A stretch of DNA of 9,827 nucleotides from JAZNBI01 sp045586995 (GTDB lineage: Bacteria; Bacillota; Clostridia; Oscillospirales; CAG-272), in the NCBI GenBank assembly GCA_045586995.1, contig JAZNBI010000073.1, forward strand, positions 1 to 9,827, in the 5' to 3' direction. The notes below the pieces were generated by a model, which had not been told where the DNA came from, ran no database searches, and worked only from the letters and a program-made list of their open reading frames with translations. Each line of letters begins with the position of its first letter. The first letter of the stretch is position 1. The position numbers and the translations under genes are program-made. Shown here piece by piece: positions 1 to 5,306 of the stretch.

Positions 1-4
1 ATTT

Positions 5-80
5 TGGTCGGAGTGACAGGATTCGAACCTGCGGCATCGACGTCCCAAACGTCGCGCGCTACCAACTGCGCCACACCCCG
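5..80 (-). tRNA. tRNA-Pro (anticodon UGG)
   Basis: Read on the minus strand this folds as a full cloverleaf. The 7-bp acceptor stem pairs CGGGGTG with CACTCCG. The D arm is GCGCAGTTGGTAGCGC. The anticodon stem CGACG/CGTCG closes the loop TTTGGGA, giving anticodon UGG, and the T arm carries the usual GGTTCGAATCC. The discriminator is A at position 8 and the CCA end is encoded at 7-5. It decodes proline CCN codons. It lies downstream of a damaged tRNA-Pro copy (220-285), and the only good promoter visible on this strand is the one at 345-373, so the two probably share a transcript. Confidence 0.97.
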
Positions 81-100
81 AAGTGTGATTTTTATTCGAT

Positions 101-139
101 TTTTGGTCAATTTCTGTAAGTGGTCAAATCTGTGGTCAA
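101..139. repeat. Short GGTCAA repeat cluster beside tRNA-Pro
   Basis: GGTCAA occurs at 105-110, 122-127 and 134-139. The 8-mer TTTTGGTC at 101-108 also occurs at 2-9, where it is the encoded 3' end (GACCA) of tRNA-Pro plus its flank. The intact tRNA is therefore bracketed by a short direct repeat. This could be a trace of past recombination at the tRNA 3' end, or chance in an AT-rich spacer. No integrase gene is visible. Confidence 0.35.
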
Positions 140-166
140 GCCTCTTTTGAAGGGGCTTTTTGTTTT
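138..166 (+). terminator. Possible hairpin terminator (plus direction)
   Basis: AAGCCTC (138-144) can pair with GGGGCTT (152-158) around a 7-nt loop, with one G·U pair. It is followed on the plus strand by a T-rich run interrupted by one G. The polarity suits rightward transcription, but no plus-strand gene ends here. It may be left over from a lost gene. On the minus strand it would sit between the two tRNA-Pro sequences with no T-tract after it, so it should not block the tRNA transcript. Confidence 0.35.
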
Positions 167-219
167 GCTTGAAAGTGCGGAAAAGTCAATAAACACAAGG
201 CTTTTCGGCGTTTTTTGAT

Positions 220-285
220 TCGGGATATCTTGGGGGCGGTGTCCTGCTCCCAAACCAGGCGCGCTACCAACTGCGCTACATCCCG
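220..285 (-). pseudogene. T-arm-less tRNA-Pro (UGG) remnant
   Basis: On the minus strand this begins as a normal tRNA-Pro. It has a 5' acceptor strand CGGGATG, a D arm GCGCAGTTGGTAGCGC identical to the intact copy, and an anticodon arm with loop TTTGGGA (anticodon UGG), though the first anticodon-stem pair is G-G. After the anticodon arm, only about 16 nt of C-rich sequence remain before an ATCCCG that still pairs with the acceptor strand. The variable loop plus T arm (about 22 nt, including GGTTCRAATCC) are missing, and no CCA is encoded. By bacterial tRNA rules it is a pseudogene. The preserved acceptor pairing and the strong promoter immediately upstream make it unusual. Confidence 0.75.
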
Positions 286-344
286 AAAATATTGATTTTT
301 ATTTAAAAACGGTGGTTTATTTTTCTCGGTTTTCAAACACAATA

Positions 345-373
345 ATTATAACAGAATGATTTTGTTTTGTCAA
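345..373 (-). promoter_or_regulatory. Sigma-A promoter for the tRNA-Pro pair
   Basis: Read on the minus strand, TTGACA (373-368) and TATAAT (350-345) are both perfect hexamers with a 17-bp spacer. Transcription should start near 338 and run leftward through the damaged tRNA-Pro and then the intact tRNA-Pro. No other minus-strand gene starts nearby. Confidence 0.85.
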
Positions 374-438
374 TATTGAAATATAAAATAATCTCTTATA
401 CAAATTTTACTGTCCGTGAAAAAATATCATTTAAATTA

Positions 439-468
439 TTGACAATATGTACGAAAATATGGTATAAT
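439..468 (+). promoter_or_regulatory. Sigma-A promoter for the MGS-like gene
   Basis: TTGACA at 439-444 and TATAAT at 463-468 with an 18-bp spacer, preceded by AT-rich sequence. The predicted start is near 475, leaving an AT-rich leader of about 100 nt before the ATG at 574. I see no convincing structure in that leader. This promoter is divergent from the tRNA-Pro promoter, with about 65 bp between the two -35 boxes. Confidence 0.8.
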
Positions 469-573
469 GACCTAAACTATTTATTCAATTCGTTATTGTA
501 CATAATTTTTATGATTACCTTTTAATGTTTTTTGTTAATTATTATTTATGCCCTTATATTAGGAGGAACCCAA

Positions 574-1017
574 ATGGAAATAGCCATAATTGCCAATGAC
601 ATGAAAAAAGAACTGATGACACAGTTTTGCATTGCTTATTGCGGTATTTTGAGCAAACATAATTTATGTGCTACAAGTATAACCGCTAAATATATTTCTG
701 AAGCTACAGGGCTTAATATCGAACGCTTGCTTACAGGCGAGCAGGGAGGAGAACAGCAGGTTGCTTCCAGAGTTGCTTACAATGAAATCGATGTTTTGCT
801 TTATTTCAGAGATACAAAGCCCACTTCTTCTTATGATGAATCCGAGTATGAGCTTTTGAGGATGTGTGATCTATATAACATTCCTGTGGCAACAAACATA
901 GCTACTGCCGAAATTTTGGTCAGAGCTATTGACCGCGGAGATCTTGATTGGAGAGAAATAGTTAATCCGAAGTCCGATTATAATCAAAACAAAAAAAACA
1001 CGTTTGATTTTTAAAAT
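574..1017 (+). CDS. mgsA: Methylglyoxal synthase-like protein, active site degenerate
   Basis: The protein has 146 residues, about the length of bacterial methylglyoxal synthase (MGS), which converts dihydroxyacetone phosphate to methylglyoxal and phosphate. The ATG at 574 is chosen because AGGAGG (561-566) sits 7 nt upstream; a TTG 14 codons earlier has no such site. The fold is recognisable from the MEIAIIAND start, the ATGLNIERLLTG segment, TGEQGGEQQ (54-62) and NIPVATNIATAE (102-113). Against E. coli MgsA numbering, His19 is Asn8, catalytic Asp71 is Glu60, His98 is Tyr87, Asp101 is Ser90 and phosphate-loop Thr47 is Ile36. Kept are Lys23 (Lys12), Thr45 (Thr34), Thr48 (Thr37) and Asp91 (Asp80). 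The family assignment is secure, but normal MGS activity is doubtful. A ligand-binding or regulatory role, like the MGS-like domain of carbamoyl-phosphate synthetase, is an inference. No terminator follows; the thrS promoter begins within 10 nt of the gene end. Confidence 0.85.
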
Positions 1018-1022
1018 AACTC

Positions 1023-1051
1023 TTGACAGTTGTTTGTTTTTGGCTTAAAAT
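1023..1051 (+). promoter_or_regulatory. Sigma-A promoter for thrS
   Basis: TTGACA at 1023-1028 and TAAAAT at 1046-1051 with a 17-bp spacer, starting just after the MGS-like gene ends. The expected transcript start near 1058 coincides with the first strand of the T-box stem I, which supports this placement. Confidence 0.8.
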
Positions 1052-1057
1052 GTTACG

Positions 1058-1290
1058 TATGAGATATGTTTTTGAGAAAAGCGGTGTTCAGAGAGAAACC
1101 GACTATCATGTGCTGAAACGGTTTTCACAGGCGACTCAAGGATACCACTCATATATTCAGTTAAATTAAATAAAAATGAGTTAAAGCTCGGGTGGAACCG
1201 TGCGGACTTTTATCCACACCCCGGACAAGCATTTTTCACAAGGTTCGTTTTTTTCGTTCTTTGTGTAGTTTTGTCGGGGTGTGTTTTATT
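1058..1290 (+). promoter_or_regulatory. Threonine T-box riboswitch of thrS
   Basis: The leader has the standard T-box layout. Stem I closes with TATGAG (from about 1058) pairing with CTCATA (from about 1148). The specifier loop holds ACC (1144-1146) followed by a purine, a threonine codon matching the downstream gene. The T-box core GGGTGGAACCG lies at 1190-1200, with the tRNA-end-binding TGGA at 1193-1196. The antiterminator can pair CGGG and GTG around that bulge with downstream CAC and CCCG. The competing terminator pairs CACACCCCGGACAA (from 1215) with TTGTCGGGGTGTG (1271-1283, one bulged base), then TTTTATT. Uncharged tRNA-Thr should stabilise the antiterminator and switch thrS on. The T-tract is short. 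Confidence 0.95.
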
Positions 1291-1308
1291 GCTTAGGAGG
1301 AGATAATT

Positions 1309-3243
1309 ATGTTCAAAATTAAATTCAGTGAAAAAGAAATGGATTTTGCTTCACCCATTACCGTGTATGATGCCGCAAAAGAGGCGGGACTTATTTCGCG
1401 CGCTGTTATTGCGGCAGAAATAGACGGCGTTTTGTCGGCGCTTACAACCGAAGTGGATAAAAACGCCGAAATCAAGCTCTTGACCTTTGAGGATAACTCA
1501 GGCAAGCAGGTTTTTCGCCATACCGCATCGCATATTCTTGCCCAAGCGGTAAAGCGTCTGTATCCTCAGGTTAAATTAACGATAGGTCCTGCTGTGGAGA
1601 ATGGATTTTATTACGATTTCGACAGCGAGATTTCGTTTACACCCGATGTGCTTGCAAAGCTCGAAGCAGAGATGAAAAATATCGTAAAAGAAAACCTTCT
1701 TATTGAAAGATTTACGCTTCCGAGGGACGAAGCGATCGCATTTATGACCGAAAAGGACGAGCCGTATAAGGTACAGCTTATCAATGAGCTTCCCGAGGAT
1801 GCGGTTATCAGCTTTTATCGTCAGGGTGAATTTACCGACCTTTGCGCAGGTCCGCATCTTTTCTCAACGGGTGCTGTTAAGGCGTTTAAGCTGACACAGT
1901 GTACGGGCGCGTATTGGAAGGGCGATCAAAACAATAAAATGCTTCAAAGAATATACGGAGTCGCTTTTCCTCAAAAAGACCAGCTTAATGAATATCTGGA
2001 AAAAATAGAGGATGCGAAAAAACGTGACCACAATAAAATCGGGCGCGATCTTGAATATTTTACCACGGTTGATGTCATCGGGCAGGGCTTGCCTATCATG
2101 TGTCCCAAGGGCGCAAGAGTAATACAGGTCTTGCAGCGTTTCGTAGAGGACGAGGAGCAGAGAAGGGGATATCTTTTGACAAAAACTCCGTTGTTTGCAA
2201 AATCCGACCTTTATAAAATTTCAGGTCACTGGGATCACTATCGCGACGGCATGTTTATTATGGGCAATCCCGATGATGAAAGCAAAGAGTGCTTTGCTTT
2301 GCGTCCGATGACCTGTCCTTTCCAATATCAGGTTTTTCTTAACCGCAAGCGCTCTTACAGAGATCTTCCGATGCGACTTGGTGAAACCTCTACGCTTTTC
2401 AGAAATGAGGATTCGGGCGAAATGCACGGACTTATCCGTGTTCGTCAGTTTACCATTTCCGAGGGTCATATCGTGCTGATGCCCGAGCAGCTCGAGGAAG
2501 AGTTTAAGGGATGTCTTGAGCTTGCTAAATATATGCTTGAAACTCTTGGATTTGAAAATGACTGTACCTATAGATTTTCACAGTGGGATCCAAAGAACAC
2601 CAAAAAGTACGAGGGTACACCCGAGCAATGGAATGAAGCCCAGACCATTATGGGTAATTTGCTTGATAAGCTGGGAATCAAATATGATATCGGTATTGAT
2701 GAAGCTGCCTTTTACGGTCCTAAGCTTGATATCCAAATGAAGAACGTTCACGGCAAAGAGGATACGATTATAACGATTCAGATAGATATGCTTCTTGCCA
2801 AGAAATTCGGAATGGAATATACCGATAAAAATGATAACAGAGTTACACCGTATATCATTCACCGTACCTCTTTGGGTTGCTATGAACGTACACTCGCGCT
2901 CTTGCTCGAAAAATATGCAGGCGCGCTTCCAATGTGGATGTCGCCTACTCAGATAAAAATTCTTCCGATAGGAGATGAGCAATCGGCGTATGCTCACGAA
3001 ATATCCGAAAAATGCAGCCGCCTTGGTATGAGAGTTGAGGTTGACGACAGAAATGAAAAGATCGGATATAAGATTCGAGCTGCACAATTGGATAAAATTC
3101 CGTATATGCTTATTTTGGGAGAAAAAGAGATGAACGACAGAACGGTTTCCGTGCGTTCTCGCAAGGAGGGTGACCTTGGAGCTGTTGAGTTGGATAAATT
3201 CATTGCCGATGCGTTACTCGAAATTCAAGAAAAGAGAAAATAA
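1309..3243 (+). CDS. thrS: Threonyl-tRNA synthetase
   Basis: ThrRS (644 residues, usual full length) attaches threonine to tRNA-Thr in the cytoplasm. Domain order is normal: TGS domain at about 1-62, then the editing domain with HxxxH (His71, His75) and CxxxH (Cys179, His183), which clears mischarged Ser-tRNA-Thr. The class II catalytic core begins at about 245. Its motif 2 region carries RLGETSTLFRNEDSGEMHG, and the zinc ligands that recognise threonine are Cys336 (MTCP), His387 (EGH) and the His of IIHRTSLG. Motif 3 is LGCYERTLALLLE, and the anticodon-binding domain occupies the last 100 or so residues. The ATG at 1309 has AGGAGG (1295-1300) about 8 nt upstream. The gene is controlled by the T-box at 1058-1290 and ends in its own terminator. 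Nothing looks broken. Confidence 0.98.
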   Translation: MFKIKFSEKEMDFASPITVYDAAKEAGLISRAVIAAEIDGVLSALTTEVDKNAEIKLLTFEDNSGKQVFRHTASHILAQAVKRLYPQVKLTIGPAVENGFYYDFDSEISFTPDVLAKLEAEMKNIVKENLLIERFTLPRDEAIAFMTEKDEPYKVQLINELPEDAVISFYRQGEFTDLCAGPHLFSTGAVKAFKLTQCTGAYWKGDQNNKMLQRIYGVAFPQKDQLNEYLEKIEDAKKRDHNKIGRDLEYFTTVDVIGQGLPIMCPKGARVIQVLQRFVEDEEQRRGYLLTKTPLFAKSDLYKISGHWDHYRDGMFIMGNPDDESKECFALRPMTCPFQYQVFLNRKRSYRDLPMRLGETSTLFRNEDSGEMHGLIRVRQFTISEGHIVLMPEQLEEEFKGCLELAKYMLETLGFENDCTYRFSQWDPKNTKKYEGTPEQWNEAQTIMGNLLDKLGIKYDIGIDEAAFYGPKLDIQMKNVHGKEDTIITIQIDMLLAKKFGMEYTDKNDNRVTPYIIHRTSLGCYERTLALLLEKYAGALPMWMSPTQIKILPIGDEQSAYAHEISEKCSRLGMRVEVDDRNEKIGYKIRAAQLDKIPYMLILGEKEMNDRTVSVRSRKEGDLGAVELDKFIADALLEIQEKRK

Positions 3244-3244
3244 A

Positions 3245-3283
3245 AAATCGTTTCCGAATCATTAGATTCGGAAAGGATTTTTT
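3245..3283 (+). terminator. Rho-independent terminator after thrS
   Basis: TTTCCGAATC (3251-3260) pairs perfectly with GATTCGGAAA (3265-3274) around the loop ATTA. The stem extends past a G-G mismatch by AATC/GATT and is followed by TTTTTT. It begins directly after the thrS stop codon. Confidence 0.93.
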
Positions 3284-3316
3284 GTGGGGTTATAAAATTT
3301 TTCTTGTATTTTTGGT

Positions 3317-3322
3317 TATAAT
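3317..3322 (+). promoter_or_regulatory. Candidate -10 box for the glycolipid gene pair
   Basis: A perfect TATAAT lies in the 135-bp gap between the thrS terminator and the glycosyltransferase start. No good -35 hexamer lies 16-18 bp upstream (the sequence there is AT-only), so this is a weak call. Some promoter is expected here because the thrS terminator is strong. Confidence 0.4.
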
Positions 3323-3379
3323 ATGATAATATATATTTGACGAGATACAAAACTTTTTTTGCATAAAGGATATTATATT

Positions 3380-4504
3380 ATGAAAACTCTCATATTAACA
3401 TGTAATACCGGTCAAGGGCATAATGCTACGGCAGCTTCGGTTAAAGAGATATTTATTAAGCATAATGAATGTTGTGAAATAGCGGATACGCTTGCTTTTT
3501 TGTCAAAGCGGGCATCTAAGTTTATTGGTGATTGCCATGTTAGAATATACAGATACGCACCTAAGGCATTCAAAGTGGGATATAAATACGTAGAAAACAG
3601 CTCGTCACGTTTTGGAATCAGTCAAAGTATATACAAGCTTTTAACTCTTGGTGTTGAGAAAATGTATGAATATGTCCGAGATGGCGGATATGACAATATT
3701 ATTTGCACACACGTTTTTTCCGCGTTGGCGGTTACCGAAATTAAAAAAAGGTATAATCTTAAAATTATTACTTCGTTTATTCTTACCGATTATACATGTT
3801 ATCCCACGGTTGACAAAACGGATATGGATTTTTATTTTATTCCAAGTGATAAAATTGCAGATGATTTTGTCAGCGTTGGTATACCGAAGGAGAAATTGAT
3901 CGGCTCGGGAATTCCCGTGCGAAGCGAATTTTTAGATACAACAGATCCCGTTACAGCTAAAAGTGCGCTTGGAATAAAGCCGACTTACCGACATATTCTT
4001 ATGATGTGCGGAAGTATGGGCTGCGGTCCAATGGAAAATATTGCCGCTGAGCTTTATAAAAAGCTTCCCGGAGATGTTATTATTACAGTTGTTTGCGGTA
4101 CTAACAAGCGGCTTTTCCAAAAATTAAGCAAAAAATTTGCAAAATTCGAAAATCTTAGAGTTTTGGGATATACCGATAATATACCGCTTCAAATGGATTC
4201 GGCAGATATTTTTTTGACTAAGCCGGGAGGTATCAGCGTTTCGGAATCTCACGCAAAACGATTACCCTTGGTTTTGATAGATGCGGTTGCGGGATGTGAA
4301 AAATATAATTTGAAGTTTTTCTTAGACAACAGAATGGCGTTTTTTGCCCAAAAGCCGAGTGAAATTGCGGCTTTGTGCAATGATTTGCTTGCCCATAAAG
4401 AAAAGCTTACAGAAATTAAAGAAAATATGGAAAAAATGTACGCAGGGAATGCTTCGGAAAAAATATATTCAATAATTTTTGAAGCGATGGAGGAAACAAA
4501 ATAA
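3380..4504 (+). CDS. MGDG synthase/UgtP-type glycosyltransferase (GT28 family)
   Basis: This 374-residue cytoplasmic-face enzyme most resembles processive diacylglycerol glycosyltransferases, which move sugar from a UDP-sugar to diacylglycerol to make membrane glycolipids. ATG 3380 is chosen over an upstream ATG at 3359 because AAAGGA (3365-3370) is well spaced for it. The N-terminal MGDG-synthase domain starts with the acceptor-side motif TGQGHNATA (10-18), has CTHVFSALAV (109-118), and LTDYTCYPT (135-143), where relatives usually have His in place of Tyr141. The C-terminal half has the glycine-rich GSMGCG (211-216) and the nucleotide-sugar motif TKPGGISVSESHA (280-292). The later AGCEKYN (304-310) replaces the usual PGQE..N with Cys at the Gln position. 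The PAP2 gene follows after 8 nt, so they form an operon. The exact sugar and acceptor cannot be read from sequence; MurG is unlikely given the MGDG-type N-terminus. Confidence 0.85.
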   Translation: MKTLILTCNTGQGHNATAASVKEIFIKHNECCEIADTLAFLSKRASKFIGDCHVRIYRYAPKAFKVGYKYVENSSSRFGISQSIYKLLTLGVEKMYEYVRDGGYDNIICTHVFSALAVTEIKKRYNLKIITSFILTDYTCYPTVDKTDMDFYFIPSDKIADDFVSVGIPKEKLIGSGIPVRSEFLDTTDPVTAKSALGIKPTYRHILMMCGSMGCGPMENIAAELYKKLPGDVIITVVCGTNKRLFQKLSKKFAKFENLRVLGYTDNIPLQMDSADIFLTKPGGISVSESHAKRLPLVLIDAVAGCEKYNLKFFLDNRMAFFAQKPSEIAALCNDLLAHKEKLTEIKENMEKMYAGNASEKIYSIIFEAMEETK

Positions 4505-4512
4505 AATTTAAA

Positions 4513-5178
4513 ATGATAGATTACAGAAAATTTCGTTTGAGTAAGATTAACACCGAAGAATTCCGACACGTCAAATATTGGATTTTTTGGCCGATATACG
4601 GTATTGTGTTTTTTATTTTGGAGCAGATTTGGACGGAGAGGGATTTTAATTATGTATACGTGCCGTTTGATGACGTAATACCGTTTTGCGAATATTTTCT
4701 TATACCGTATATGTTTTGGTTCGTTTTTTTGATCGGTATGATGATATATACCTTCTTTTTTGAGGTTGAAAGCTTTTCTAAAATGATGCAGTTTATAATA
4801 ATTACATATTCGGTTACAACCTTTATATACATAGTTTTCCCGAATGCTCAAGGGTTGCGCCCGACTGCGTTTGAACGCGATAACGCATTTGTGGATTTTA
4901 TGAAAAGATTTTATGAATTTGATACCAATACGAATGTTTGTCCCTCGCTTCACGTTATCGGCTCGTTTGCGTCGCTTTTTGCGGGATGGTATTCAAAGCT
5001 TTTCGGAAAGTTTTTTTGGAGAAGCGCCTTTTTGATAGCTACGGTTCTGATTTCGATATCAACTGTGTTTTTGAAGCAACATTCTGTTATTGATGTCATC
5101 TGTGCATTGGTGCTTTGTGCAGTAGCGTATATTATCGTATATCGCAGGGAAGCTTTTCGCCGTGTCAAACAAAACTAA
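4513..5178 (+). CDS. PAP2-family (PAP2_3/Aur1-like) membrane phosphatase or phosphotransferase
   Basis: The 221-residue protein has about six membrane segments, near residues 21-40, 61-82, 91-110, 145-162, 168-186 and 192-210. The PAP2 motifs are visible. RP at 116-117 is all that remains of motif 1 (the usual Lys seven residues before the Arg is Phe109). Motif 2 is CPSLH with His147. Motif 3 is STVFLKQHSVIDV with nucleophile His190 and Asp194. The weak motif 1 and the KQH form of motif 3 point to the PAP2_3/inositol-phosphorylceramide-synthase-like branch rather than classic PAP2. It probably acts on a lipid phosphate at the membrane surface, for example phosphatidic acid to diacylglycerol, the likely acceptor of the upstream glycosyltransferase (inference from gene pairing). 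The best ribosome site, GGAGGA at 4489-4494, lies inside the upstream gene and is rather far (18 nt) from the ATG, suggesting translational coupling. Confidence 0.85.
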   Translation: MIDYRKFRLSKINTEEFRHVKYWIFWPIYGIVFFILEQIWTERDFNYVYVPFDDVIPFCEYFLIPYMFWFVFLIGMMIYTFFFEVESFSKMMQFIIITYSVTTFIYIVFPNAQGLRPTAFERDNAFVDFMKRFYEFDTNTNVCPSLHVIGSFASLFAGWYSKLFGKFFWRSAFLIATVLISISTVFLKQHSVIDVICALVLCAVAYIIVYRREAFRRVKQN

Positions 5179-5181
5179 AAT

Positions 5182-5228
5182 AAAAATCACTTATGAGCCG
5201 TTTTTTTTAGCTCATAAGTGATTTTTTT
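5182..5228. terminator. Bidirectional terminator between convergent genes
   Basis: AAAAATCACTTATGAGC (5182-5198) pairs with GCTCATAAGTGATTTTT (from 5210) around an 11-nt T-rich loop. There are T residues after the stem on the plus strand and A residues before it, which become U on the minus strand. It should stop both the PAP2 transcript and valS, whose coding ends at 5307. The remaining 78 bp (5229-5306) contain only a small 7-bp hairpin (5280-5298) without a T-tract. Confidence 0.9.
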
Positions 5229-5306
5229 ATAAATTAAAACGTCATTTGGCGCGCAGGATTAAAATACCCGAACAGCGTCCAAAAGTTCAGCACTTTTGCA
5301 ACCGAA

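Noticed and set aside
172..216. GAAAAG/CTTTTC inverted pair followed by TTTTTT near 210
   Set aside because: The stem is only 6 bp with a loop of about 15 nt, too weak to call a terminator.
136..342. 68-codon minus-strand reading frame (DVAQLVARLVWEQD...)
   Set aside because: It is a translation across the tRNA-Pro remnant and its promoter region. The VAQLVARL stretch is what a tRNA D arm gives when translated, and there is no ribosome site.
532..573. Upstream TTG extension of the MGS-like gene
   Set aside because: The extra 14 residues have no ribosome site and are not part of the MGS family. AGGAGG at 561-566 fits the ATG at 574.
2578..3087. 169-codon minus-strand frame inside thrS
   Set aside because: It lies antisense to conserved ThrRS coding sequence, has no ribosome site and no family features.
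4249..4953. 234-codon minus-strand frame across the glycosyltransferase/PAP2 junction
   Set aside because: It is antisense to two genes with clear motifs. The composition is Lys/Ile/Tyr-rich, as expected from AT-rich antisense, with no recognisable domain.
5280..5298. Hairpin CAAAAGT/ACTTTTG downstream of valS
   Set aside because: Only 7 bp, AT-rich and without a T-tract on either strand. The stronger hairpin at 5182-5228 explains termination.
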